Positions 1 to 10,780 of a stretch of 64,000 bases of DNA are shown in pieces; the first letter of the stretch is position 1, and every line of letters starts with the position of its first letter. The notes below the pieces were generated by a model, which was not told the DNA's origin, made no database searches, and was given only the letters and a program-made list of their open reading frames with translations. This DNA is from Akebia trifoliata (taxonomy: Eukaryota > Streptophyta > Magnoliopsida > Ranunculales > Lardizabalaceae). The position numbers were made by a program, and so were the translations under genes. The stretch covers positions 12,634,248 through 12,698,247 of the forward strand of contig CM030710.1 of NCBI GenBank assembly GCA_017979445.1, in the 5' to 3' direction.

Positions 1-987
1 TTTCATAATCAAAATCTCAAGGCAAAAGTATTTAGGCCCACTTTGGAATGCCCTGATCCTTAACACATGTTATCCTCTTTTGTCTTTTTGTGCAAAGAAA
101 AGTAGAGGCTACTTTTGGACTCTTCTATAAATATTTTTCTCTATAAATAGAACTTCAATCTCTAGAGAAACCCTCCCTATTGATTATCTTATACAAGACT
201 GCTTTAATCTAAGGCACTTAACCTTTTCTCTTATATTTTTACATTTTTATCTTCTAGTTATTTTCTTTTTGACTAAATAGTCTTCTAAGAAGTAGAAGAA
301 GAAGAATTTGTAAGTTTCTCCATGAAATGAAGAAAAAATTTTCCATCTCTTATCTTCCCTCTCTTGCGATGACATTAAGCTAAGCTCCATTGGAGAGTGG
401 AAAAGCCTAGAGCAAGTTCTTGTGTTGTTTCTAGTTTCAGGTTTTTCTTTTATCTAAAATGCTCATAAGTTCTCTCTAAGATTTCTTGCACCTTTTATTC
501 TTAGTATAGTTACTTTATGCTTAGATTAGATCAAGATAAAGTATCCTTAAAATAGATAGTTGATAGTAGGAAGTTCAAGAAATTCTACTTTTTTTATGTT
601 CTATCATTTGCTAAAATTTTCAATCTAAGGAGCTAATACAAGGCCCTTACGATTGAGTTATAAAAAGGCTAGAGACTAAGAGTTGCTCATTAACATGTTC
701 TAAGTAGATCCACCTCTAATGGTACTTTAATTTCATAAGTTTACATGCTTTTAACTTTATTTACTTTGATTTATTTTTCAATAACTTTAAATTTTCTTGA
801 TAAGTTCAAAAATCCATGAAAAGAAAAAAAATATAGTTTTAATCCCATTTGATTGAGATGAATTTTATCCTCTTAGCTTAACTCTACTCCCCCTTTCTCT
901 TGGATTCGATCTCCTACTTGCCCCACAATTAAGGTAAAAGTAACATTAATATTAACTCCGGTGGGAAGAACAATGATAGTCACATCA
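1..987 (+). repeat. Athila-family LTR, 5' part outside the window
   Basis: This stretch is a diverged reverse-complement copy of the LTRs at 33636-34866 and 42967-44161. The window opens roughly 260 bp into the LTR. The copy ends at 987 with CACATCA, matching CTCATCA at the end of the family LTR. A TATA-like TCTATAAATAGA occurs at 139-150, in the same place and sense as in the other two copies, which supports plus orientation. It is either the 3' LTR of an element lying upstream of the window or a solo LTR; the sequence does not decide. Confidence 0.85.
139..150 (+). promoter_or_regulatory. TATA-like box of Athila LTR
   Basis: The string TCTATAAATAGA is kept in all three LTR copies of this family in the window (also 34477-34488 and 43807-43818 on the minus strand). 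In each it lies in the middle of the LTR, where the U3 promoter is expected. Confidence 0.55.
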
Positions 988-2195
988 GAACACATGACAA
1001 TGTGTAGCACATGGGTTGGACCATTTGATTGTCCTTTATATTCTCGTATATATTTCTCCTCGGGATGTTATTGATGCTTAGGGTTTGTGGACATAGTTCT
1101 CTTTTGTGATGGTTTTCAGTCCATTGGGTTTGCTGATTGAATTTAAATTAAATCATTATGCATTAATGTTTTCTAAGTCGGAATTGCCCTTTGATTTTTT
1201 TTTATGCTTATCTTTGAGTTCTTCTGGTAGGCAAGCATCAAGGGGACTTTATTGTTATACATCAAAATGGTCTCACTTAATTTTGATTGAAAATCAAATA
1301 TTTCTGCAATTAATCAAAGTATTAAGAGTCCAAGAATTTGTGAAATTTATAGATATGAAGGGGATAAGGGCCAAAAATTGAGAGAATTAGGAAAAATAAG
1401 TGGTTATTGGAAGAAATGAAGACTTAAAGAGTTGGAAGTGGTAAGATCACCATATAACGATCTTGCTATTTATGGCAATTTTAAAGCATTATGTTTATAG
1501 TGATTTGGTAAATAACGGCCTGAGTTACCATATTGTATATAGTAAACCAAATTTTGGTTTGGTTATTTGAGATACAACAGGTCAATCAAGTCAGGTACAA
1601 TCGTCATTTTTGTAACTATCCCCCTCTGCAATTCTATAAATGGAGAGAGAGATTTAGATTTAGACAGATTTACTTTTTCATTTTTTTGAGAGAAAATTTC
1701 TCCTTTGGGAGAAATAAGGGAAATTGTTCCCCAAGATCGTAGAGAAATTCAAAGAGAAAGAGAGATTTTAAATTTTTAAAAGAGTTCTCTTAAAAAATTG
1801 TTGTAAATTTATTGTAGAATCAAAATTTCAATTCGTTGTGGAGTACTCTTACTTTGACTCTTTAGTCAATGGAATACTCTTACTTTGACTCTCCTTCATA
1901 TTTGTAGTGGCATTTAAAATTTGATCTATTATTTCTCTTGAACCTTGATATGGCAATTGCTCCATTTTCATATCCTTTGTAGTTTTACATGTAGGAGAAG
2001 ATTTACTTCTTGACTTTTTTGGTATTTATCATTATAATGATGGTCTAGCATATTCTTTATTCGCTCCATCTTTCTTGTTAACTGATCCATCATAACCATT
2101 TGATTTTTGAATATTTTTATTTGTTTCTCTTCCATATGAACTTGACTTTGGAATATTTATGAGATTGCTTACATCATAACTCCCATCTCTATAGA
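988..2195. other. unassigned AT-rich spacer
   Basis: I see no protein domain here. A TATA-like TATAAA at 1635-1640, followed by a purine-rich leader-like stretch (1640-1790), resembles the promoter and leader of an LTR, so 1480-1990 could be a decayed LTR. No second copy exists in the window to test this. The short frames at 1106-1381, 1533-1742 and 2032-2247 match nothing I recognise. Confidence 0.3.
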
Positions 2196-2900
2196 TGTGA
2201 TTCCCCCAAAATACTAACACAAAATCCCATGTCAGAACTCTAGGCACTAGGTGGTGCCTAAAAATTCCGACATGGTTTCCTTTATTTATGTTAGCATTCC
2301 AATGTACTAAAATACCTATTTCATCTGATAAATAATATCAATAATACCTTGTATATATATAAACAAGTAATGAAAGTTTATATACATCTACTAACATAAG
2401 GCAGATTAGAGTGCAGAAGAAGTAAATAATATACAAAATTTTATATAAACCTTTTTCTCTAACAAAATCCTAATGCTCAATTAAAACCTATAATACAACC
2501 TAGACGAATTGATGTCGCTAGGAGGTATAACCCCAATGTGTACTAGGTAATGGACTCTGATAATCTATCTAACCCACCAGATAATCCTCACTAGCGTGAT
2601 CTACACGTGCCTCGTCAAGTGTCGGATCTGAAACTAAAAATATAGAGAAGGAAAGGGTAAGTAACATGAGTTACCCAATAGGTAAACAAATAATTCTGAC
2701 TAATAACCTTGCATAGCATTAATAATTAGTATCTCAAAACATTGATTTATGCATACTTTTCCCAAGCCTTTATCTCGATTTTCGTCTTTATTTTATTAGA
2801 TTAGATAAATAAGTATGTTAAGCCTCAATTATCGCATTACATGTTATACCATGTTAATTAGACTTAGTAAAACAAATTTATTGTAAATATTGAAAAATTG
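2196..2900 (-). repeat. degenerate Tekay/Del-like LTR end
   Basis: Read on the minus strand, this matches the last several hundred bases of the split LTR that ends at 45224. Shared landmarks are the block around 2630-2690 (against 44750-44800), the phrase AATGCTAACATAAAT and a terminal block ending in a CACA-type LTR end. The edge at 2196 begins TGTGATTCCC in plus reading. The right edge, at about 2900, is where the oppositely oriented copy begins. The family name is inferred only from general LTR style. Confidence 0.5.
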
Positions 2901-5111
2901 ATTAGCTTAGGCTACCTCGATTAGATCGTCCTAGAATTTTTCTCATTTGTTTCGCATGTGAGATTATACGCAAGAATGATGGTGACTATTTTTGGATCTC
3001 TCAAGAACATCTCAAGTCTATAAATAAATCATTTTCCTAGTTAGGAAATAATCATTGGGCTCTTGTCCCTTTTCTTCTTTTTCCCCGAATGTTTTTTTCA
3101 TTTTTTTCGTAATTTTCATTTTCTAATTAGGTTTTATTTCAGCAAGTTCTATAATTTCTCAAGGAGATAATGTATCTTGGTTATCATGAATACAAGTGTT
3201 GTTTCTTTTATTTTATCTTCTATCATTGCTATGACCATATGTTAGACTCCCTCCATTAATGAGAGGAAGAAGCTTAGAAGCAAGTATTAATTCCGTGTTA
3301 TTTCTTTATCCTTCCATGTTCTTTATAATTTTTTGTTTCAAGAACAAAATAAAAATTTTGACATTTTCGTGTGATTTTCAAAATACGATGTCTTTTGCAT
3401 TACTTTGAATTAAGTTATAAAAATTACATGATTTTTCTCATGTTGTCGAGGGCTTCCATTTATAAAAAAATTTATTTTCAATTTTGATAATTTTAAAAAA
3501 TCACCTTTTCCAACACTTAGCCAAATTTTGACAGTTTTTACGTCTTATGATTTTATCGCATTTTTTTGAGTCTTTTGACTCAATCAAAATTATTAAATAG
3601 AATTGGTTGATGTCTTATGGGTCTCGAATAACTTCAAAAGTAAAGAAATTTTGATAGATATGTAAAAAGTTAGAGATGGATTGATAGATTTATTGATGAA
3701 TGGATAGAGAGACTATATGTTCTCGATTGAATGATGGAGCAATACCTCCAGTCTTATGTAGTAGCCATGTCACGTAAGACATGTTAGATAGATAGATAGA
3801 TGGATGAAATGATCGAAGAATGGAAATAACAAATGGTTGTCACTCGAAAGCATTACCAGACCTTGTTTGTATTTTCGACTAAAAGAAACTAGTATATAAT
3901 ATACAAAACAAACTATTTTGTTTACCAGAAAAGATTTGTAAAAAACCTAGAAAGAGTGATGCGTAGATGTTTATCCAGAAGTGACGGGTCAATCTAAGAT
4001 TTGTACTAGATGTCATATGCTCTTCAGTAGTATGGGATACCTTAGAGCATAATACAGCTTATGAGATCCGAGAATTTCTCCTACTTATTTTTTGGAAAAT
4101 CTTATGTGTAAAAACAGTCTCTATATGCTATAGAAGTAGGTCGGGTTCACATGCATTGCCTCTTGATAGGCTTTGACGCGAGGGGTCTCTTGGACTAGTT
4201 AGTGATCACTGTTAGTCAGTAGTTCTCAAACGGTCGACTTCACCGTTAATTGAACTCAGTATTGGGTTGTTGGTCAACGGTCAATTTGAACAGGATAAAT
4301 GGTCAACCAACTATGGTATGCTAGACTGGCCACAAAATCAAATTATAACGATGAGATTCAACATCGGATTTGAAGTTTGGAATATCGAATTTTCCATAGC
4401 TGAGGCGGTTATATCAGTATGATCTTCCGCTTTTTTAGCGACTACAACTCCGTGTTCGTATTATGTATCTCTTCGTTATTTGTAATGTTGATAAATGATT
4501 TCCATTTGAAAGCTATATGTGATACTTTAAATGATAAATTAAAATTTACTATAATTGTTTACTAATTATGCTTAGACAATTCTCATATATTACATTATGA
4601 AAATTTTGCATTATTTAAGTATTTAGATGATTACATGCATGTATGACTTGTTGTTAGAATGACGTTCATTCTATTAATTAACACCCCCTATTACTCACGC
4701 TATCCTTCACCCTTTCAGATTGTCCAACTTTCAAGAAGCTTGCTTATGAGAAGCCATTCAAAGAGGTCCCTGTAGAAGGTTATGTCGACGATCTACAACC
4801 CTCATCAATTTGAGGATCGTTTTAGGGGTTTAGATGTTGTGTTTAAATTTTGAATTGTGGGAGATGTTGCAAATTTTTTTTGGAAGTTGTATTTTGGGAT
4901 ATGGTTATGATGTTGAGGATTGTTATAGATTATGATTATAACTATTTAGCTTCCACTACTCTGATTTGAAGCTATTTAATATAGTTTTTCCTGTATATAT
5001 TTTCATCTCTTAGCATTATTATTCTTTTTTGCTCTATCAGGTTGTGTATTACACCTCAAGATTCTGACTGATGAATCCTCGGGATTCATATTTGGATTTT
5101 GAGACGTGACA
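2900..5111 (+). repeat. degenerate Tekay/Del-like LTR
   Basis: In plus orientation this shares ordered landmarks with the LTR pieces at 6610-6643, 32474-33635 and 44167-45224: a TATA-like CTATAAATAAATC near 3017 followed by ATTTTCC, the phrase GCCACAAAATCAA near 4330 (44355 in the other copy), a GTATTATGTATCT block near 4455 (44466) and a terminal block ending GACGTGACA at 5111. Similarity is patchy, so the left boundary is approximate. No internal genes follow; Ogre-like UTR sequence starts directly at 5112. Confidence 0.5.
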
Positions 5112-5904
5112 TTCGTATCGTTAAGGGTAAAACTCTCGAACAAAAATGTGTCAGATCCTTGAATTTTGAGAATTCTCCTTAACTTATGCAATAGTATACG
5201 TGTGTGTAATGGTGTGATGCTTACGGAGTAGTCCATCGGATCAATAAAAATAAACTATCTTCGATAATAACAAATGTCAGGTCCTAGAGATCTTTTCTCG
5301 TTGACGATAATGATTAAAATTGAAATACACATATGTAATGAAAACAATCATATGATATTGAATTATGGCATGTTTGAACAACGAGATACTTAGAGTCATA
5401 ACATTATCATAATCAGGTGATGTAAGAACTTCGTCAAATCCTATTTGAAATTCTTTTTTATAGTTTGAAAAAGTTTGAGTCTCGTTTATCAGACTTAAGC
5501 TTATTGGAGCCACACTTATCAGGCTGAGATTTGTAGGAACTTTAAAAATCCTACTTTAATTCATTATATGATACAAAAAGGTTTGAGTCTCATTTCTTGG
5601 ACTCAAACTTACTGGAACCATTTTTCTCGGGCTAAGGTTTGCAGAAACTTATTAAAATCCTACTTTAACTCATTCAATGATTCAAAAGAGTTGGACCCTC
5701 ACTTCTCGGATTAGTTAAAGACTCGAAATTATTGAGCTCAAAGATTGGGAAATTGGGTTTTTATTAACTTATCGTGCATCAGGATTCATAATTATTATTA
5801 GGCTTCACCAAAATTTTAAACTTTTAAGTAAAGGTTTCCTTTTTGATCATGTGATTAAGAATGAAAATTTTGGAATCACAATGATTCTAAAAAATGCCCC
5901 TAGT
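5112..5904 (-). repeat. Ogre-like 3' UTR relic
   Basis: The block 5112-5240 (GGGTAAAACTCTC, then GTCAGATCCTTGAATTTTGA, then a TTCTCCTTaac phrase) aligns with 17317-17400 and with the reverse complement of 54770-54910, both in Ogre-like 3' UTRs. The phrase AAAATGCCCCTAGTTT at about 5892 repeats 18433-18448. It probably once continued into the relic now starting at 45225, the two being separated by the LTR inserted between them. It carries its own tandem repeat. Confidence 0.6.
5461..5719. repeat. tandem repeat, period 108-109 bp, about 2.3 copies
   Basis: The string GTTTGAGTCTC at 5473 recurs at 5581, with a diverged third start near 5690. Each unit continues with a CTTACTGGA-like phrase, a CTCGGGCTAAGGTTTG-like phrase and AAATCCTACTTTAA. 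It differs from the 33-bp minisatellite that occupies the same UTR position in the other Ogre-like copies. Confidence 0.7.
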
Positions 5905-6643
5905 TTCAAGGTTGACTTCTAACTAGAACTTGACTATGAAATTGATGGAATGAATTACACTTAAAAAATATAGATGAGAAACTATGGACTCTAATATATG
6001 ACAAATAGAAGAAATTACATTCCCTTAAATTTTCTAGTAAAATCTCAAGTTTTTTATTCGTATCTCGAGGAAATAAATAATAGAATTTTGAGAAAATCCT
6101 GAAAATGGGCCTAAGGGGTAAAATTTTAGGATGTTTTTGATCATTTTTATGGAATCTGACCTCAGCATTGGATTCAAAATGATCGAAAAACATACTTTAG
6201 CTTGTATGCATGCTCAAATGTGAGTCCGAATAGAAAAGTTACAAAATCCTCGATTATCGAGTCGGACTAGGCTAAAATAATGACTTTTTTCTAGAGAAAG
6301 AATTTTTAAAATTCGATCACACTATTGGATTTTTAATGAAAAATTATAAAACATGGACTATTTATTTATCATTTTTGGAGCATAGAAAATCGAATAATCG
6401 TCAAAAACAAAAATGATGTCAATTTTTGGGCACACCTCAAGCCAAAAATGTAAATTTTGTTAGAGACAGAATTTGTAAACATTGACTAGACCATTAAATC
6501 TGAAACGAAAAATTACACGAAATAGTGTATTCATTTGTCAGCTTTGAAGTTCGGATGATCAAGTTATCGTCGATCAATATAATAGGTAAAATACCAATTT
6601 CGTCCCAAAATTTATATAAATAAATTTTTTGATTTTTTTTATC
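5905..6643 (+). repeat. Tekay/Del-like LTR, segment 1 of 3
   Basis: This is the left part of an LTR interrupted by the Ogre-like element at 6644-32468. It contains the TATA-like TATATAAATA at 6613-6622. When the Ogre-like insertion and one copy of TTATC are removed, it runs directly into 32474. The left boundary is set by the end of similarity to Ogre-like UTR and is approximate. Confidence 0.45.
6639..6643. repeat. target-site duplication TTATC, left
   Basis: TTATC directly precedes the LTR terminus TGAAATCG and is repeated directly after the other LTR terminus at 32469-32473. A 5-bp duplication is standard for Ty3/gypsy integration. It shows that both element ends belong to one insertion. 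Confidence 0.9.
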
Positions 6644-7109
6644 TGAAATCGCCTCGAGCCCCGGCCATCTCGCTAAATAGCGGATTAGGGGTCCGATCTA
6701 TGTATCTCAGGGATTTTTTAAAGAATCGGGAGTCGTCACCTAGTTTAGGTCTAGGAACCAAAATTAACTCCAAATGGATATGGGTCGGTCCGTGGATCAG
6801 AGATATGGGTAAGGGGTCAGGTTATGGATTTCGGAAGGTGTTAGGCATTGAATCCGCCTGATCAAGATAATCAGTCTCTATTACGATCCAAAAATATCCT
6901 ATGGTCAACATTCAAAGATTAAAAGTCAAACTATGGTCCAATCATCATCAAATTGCATCGGATTTACTAAACAAATCATACGGTTAAAATAATTACATGA
7001 TTTAATGAGGCATACATGTTACCAAAAATTAATGGATCAATTTGATCATACTTTGAATAATAGAAAATCGATTTTCAATGCTACGTACATGAAATTAATG
7101 AATTGACTC

Positions 7110-7800
7110 ATTGACGACATTTATCAAATAAATTCAATTTTTGAATTGTCACGTGTATTAAATCGATGAGTTAACCCACATGCCTATCAAAGAAACTCAA
7201 TTTTTGAAATGCCACGTGTATTAAAATCGACGAGTCGACTCACAATTTTTTATCAAAGAAACTCGATTTTTGAAGTGTCACATATATTAAATCGGTGAGT
7301 CAACCCACATGCCTAATTTTAAAATAAGATCGATTCAAATTTTCAAAGTCCCCAAAATCAGCGAGTCGACTCGCAATTTATTAATCAAAAGAATCCTCAT
7401 TTTTTTTTGGAATCGTCACGTGTATTAAATCAGTAATTTAATCCACGTGCCTAATTTTTAAAAAATTCAATTCAAATTCTCAAAGCCCCCAAAATCAGCG
7501 AGTCGACTCGCAATTTATTAATCAAAAGAATCCTCATTTTTTTTTGGAATCGTCACGTGTATTAAATTAGTAATTTAATCCACGTGCCTAATTTTTAAAA
7601 AATTCAATTCAAATTCTCAAAGCCCCCAAAATCAGCGAGTCGACTTGCAATTTTTATATCATAAGAATCATAATTTTTTTTGAATCGCCACGTGTATTAA
7701 ATCGGTGATATAACTCACATGCCTAATTTTTAAAAAATTCGATTCAAATTTTCAATGTTCTCAAAATCAGTGAGTCGACTCGTAATTTTTATTGTGAAAA
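7110..7800. repeat. LTR-internal array of about 136-bp units with palindromes
   Basis: The decamer GAGTCGACTC and near variants recur at about 7229, 7362, 7498, 7635 and 7771. Between them lie 33-bp palindromes with CACGTG at both ends; those at 7417-7449 and 7554-7586 are intact and 137 bp apart. The other LTR has the matching array at about 28970-29660, with fewer intact arms. The flanks of each unit share CTCATTTTTTTT and GCCTAATTTTTAAAAAATTC. Confidence 0.85.
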
Positions 7801-9253
7801 TCAATTTTTTATTTTTATCTCATGTACACCATTAATTTTTTGAGTAAATCAACATTAATGAGTTAATCCAATAACATAAAACAACAACGAATCGACTCGA
7901 TAGACATCAACAATCAATGAACAGGCCCACTAATTTGAAAATAACGAGTTGGCCTAATCAGTCTATCAACAAAAATGATCGGATTGATCCATTAATTTTT
8001 CAAAAAATTAAAGGTTACCATGGCGCCACACATACCCCAAAAATCGATGAATTGATTCAAGTACATTAAAAAATGCGATCAAAGATAAAATAAATAAAAA
8101 TAAACGCAAAACAAAACAAAACAAAGACATTAACAAAAATTCTCCTAACCTATCAATATGTAAAAGAATAAAACATAAAAAAAATTAACACTGTACATAT
8201 TCTCCTACCCTATCGAAATGTGAAAATAAATGGGAAAAAAATCATAGAAATGTATCTAAAATATATATATATTTTAATCCGATAAATATGCGAAGATAAA
8301 TAAATAAGAAAAACATCGAAACCATATACAAAGAGCAAATTTTTTCTAATCCTATCGATACGCAACGAAAATAAATGAAAACAAAAAAAAAAATAACAAA
8401 AAAAAAAAACTTACTTATAGAATGAAATGGATTCCTTCAGGTCCAACTGGGAGACTCGCGAGTACTTGCTGTTACGAATACACACGAAAAGAAAATAGAG
8501 AGGAGCTCTGTATGGGCATTACAATGGTACTACAACAATATCTTGAAAGAGTACGAGTTGAGCAGCGAAGCTGTACTTACAACAATACGTGACGACAACA
8601 AAGAATGAGAAAGGCTGCTGAACGTTGTGGGTACTGTGGAGAGAAGGTATTTAATGAAGATGATAAAGAGGCAACAAGCGCTTCTGTTGCAGGAGGTTGG
8701 GCAGAGCGTGAAAGAGGCTGGATATTGTAGTTGTAGGCAGAGAGATAAGATCAAAGGATGTTGAAGGAAAAAAAAATATCTGATAGAATTGGAGAGAAGG
8801 AGATGGGATACAACTAAGGTTACAGTATGCCGTAAGTGCTAAAATGGCCTTGAGTGCAGCAAGAATACTGTGTTACATAGTGAAGAAGGTGATGGTTGAG
8901 AGAGAGGTATTGTTAGACATCAAGGATTTGAAGTGTAAGGTCGGTGTTGCAGGGAGAATTGAAAGAATAGGCCGAGTAGCAAGGGTCTGAGGGATAGTTC
9001 AAGGGCAGCCCCCCCATGAAGGGGGCTGGTTTGTTGGTTTTATGGTCAAAAAGAAGGTTGCTGTCCAATGTGGGGGTAGTTGCTGCCCAATGTGAACATG
9101 GGAGAGAGAGAGAGCAACGTGGGGTAGAGCAAGTAGTTGGAGAGGAGAGTACTGGAGAGAGTTGTTTTGTCGTTGGTTATCAAGAGAAGTTGTGAATGGC
9201 GATGATTTGTAGGAGACATGGATGGTGCAGCACGTTAGTGGGGAGTTGAGGGG

Positions 9254-9266
9254 TTTATTTAAAATA
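9254..9266 (-). promoter_or_regulatory. TATA-like box of Ogre-like LTR
   Basis: In minus sense the site reads ATATTTTAAATAAACCCC, an AT-rich TATA-like core followed by a short C-run. The same site is kept in the other LTR at 31115-31128. The 5' LTR copy would drive the genomic RNA. The assignment rests on position and composition only. Confidence 0.4.
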
Positions 9267-10610
9267 TGTGGGTGATAATGAGGGTAATTTGTAAGAAAAA
9301 ATGGTGGGAAGGTGAGATGGGGAAATTAAAGAATAGTTGAGAAATGTGTAAAGTGGGATGAGTACAGGAAATGGCAATGGTGGGCCACGTGTAGAAATTT
9401 TTGGGTTGAGTTAGGTTAAGGTGATGGTTGTGTTAGGGAATTTATTAGGACGTGAGTTAATAGAAGTCCAATTGGTGAGTTAATTTTTGAGTTGCAATGA
9501 GTGAGGATGAATTGAATTGAGTTGGGATCGGTTGTGGGTTTTAAGATCGATTTCTTGGTTTGGTTTAATTTTAAGTTGATTTATTGATTGGATTTGATTT
9601 TTAATTGTGTAATTTGATTTTAATTTTTAATTTAAATTTTGAACGGGTTGATTAATTTGTGTTTTAATTTGAAATTTAAATTAATTTTAATTTTTTAATC
9701 GGTCGGTTGATTAGATTTCGATTGGTTAAGTTTTGAGTTTTAATTTGATTTTAGATTGAGTTCGATTTTAAATTTTAAATTTATTGATAGAATTTGAGTT
9801 TAATTTTGATGGTTGATTACTTGAAAATTTTATTTTGGTTGATCGAATTTTTTATTATTATTATTTTTTATTTGAAAAAGTTTTTTTATTTTTTATTGGA
9901 TTTAATTGTTTGATTTTAATTTTAGTTGTTTGATTTAATTTTAATTGTTTGATTTTAATTTTAATTATTTGGATTTTTTAATTTGAATTGTTTAATTTTT
10001 AATTTAAATTTTATTTTTAGTTTAGATTGGATTTCGATTTACATTGTCCTAGGGATCAGGATCTCTAAATTGTAGAGTTGGATATTGAGGGGTATTTTGG
10101 TCTTTTGGCGATTTTTACAGATTTTTCTCGAACTTCTCTGTTTTCATCGATTTGGGTCCCGTTAGACTCGAAATCACGTTCTGAGTGCAATAGAGGTACT
10201 TTCGAGACTTTTCAGAGATCCAAAATTTATGAAAGGTATTTTCATCATTTTGATGATTTTTTTACAAATTTTTTTTTAATTTTATCGTAAGGTTTCTTTC
10301 AATCACTGTGTGAGTATTTCTAAGTTCTAAAATTATATTTTTCTAACGTAGTGAGGTCTCTAAGTTATCGAATTGTGTAATGAACCTATGCGTACGTGCT
10401 TATTAAGTCGGGTGTAAGGTGTAGCGATCCTAAGCGTGTGTAAATTTCTAGGTCGAGTAGTGACGAGTAGAGGGGATGAAAAGATTAGAAACGGAACTAA
10501 TCAAGCAATACTCACAAGCCTTCGAGTTATTTTATATTCATCATTTGGAATCCACCAAAATCGGGTGACGAATTGTCGAATTAGGCAGATGCAATAATGG
10601 GGTGTCTACA

Positions 10611-10625
10611 GATGTCCCTCTTTGG
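10611..10625 (-). promoter_or_regulatory. polypurine tract of the Ogre-like element
   Basis: In minus sense the sequence immediately before the 3' LTR reads CCAAAGAGGGACATC. This is the purine-rich second-strand primer site expected there. The related element at 55012 has CCAAAAATGGGCATC in the same place. It fixes the orientation of the element. Confidence 0.8.
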
Positions 10626-10775
10626 TAGAGGGTGGAAGCAAACTAGATGCCCAATCTATTGTGGTAGATAGTGTGACATCCGAATGCCAAAGCTAGTGAC
10701 AGTCCATTTTGCAGCCTGATTCGATAATTTGTCGAAGTGTCCAGATCCTTGAGAATAACCTCTCCTTGGAAAAAT
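10626..10775 (-). repeat. Ogre-like 3' UTR, outer part
   Basis: This non-coding piece lies between the nested element and the PPT. It shares the phrase GAATGCCAAAGCTAGTGACAG with the reverse complement of 54920-54950, in the 3' UTR of the plus-strand Ogre-like element. It continues at 17322 once the insertion is removed. Confidence 0.8.
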
Positions 10776-10780
10776 GTCAG
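10776..10780. repeat. target-site duplication GTCAG, left
   Basis: GTCAG directly precedes the terminus TGATAAGAATGC and recurs at 17317-17321 directly after ATCA. It brackets the Athila-like element nested in the Ogre-like 3' UTR. Confidence 0.9.

Larger units (their letters stand above)
6644..10610 (-). repeat. 3' LTR of the Ogre-like element (3967 bp)
   Basis: It matches 28496-32468 along its whole length. In minus sense it begins TGTAGACACCCC at 10610 and ends GATTTCA at 6644. The last 200 bp at the 10610 end differ from the other LTR at 9 positions, about 4.5%. It contains an internal array of about 136-bp units (7110-7800), a TATA-like site (9254-9266) and an extremely AT-rich stretch (9540-10030) built of TTTAATTTT-like words. 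Short open frames inside it recur in the other LTR only because the LTRs are copies. Confidence 0.93.

Noticed and set aside
2032..2247. 71-codon minus-strand frame considered as a small gene
   Set aside because: It crosses the LTR-like boundary at 2196 and shows no recognisable motif.
7110..7800. Regularly spaced repeat considered as CRISPR or centromeric satellite
   Set aside because: It lies inside an LTR and recurs at the same place in the partner LTR. Spacers are themselves repeated and the host is a plant.
8530..8754. Open frame conserved with 30296-30616
   Set aside because: Both lie at the same place in the two LTRs, so conservation only reflects LTR duplication. No domain is visible.
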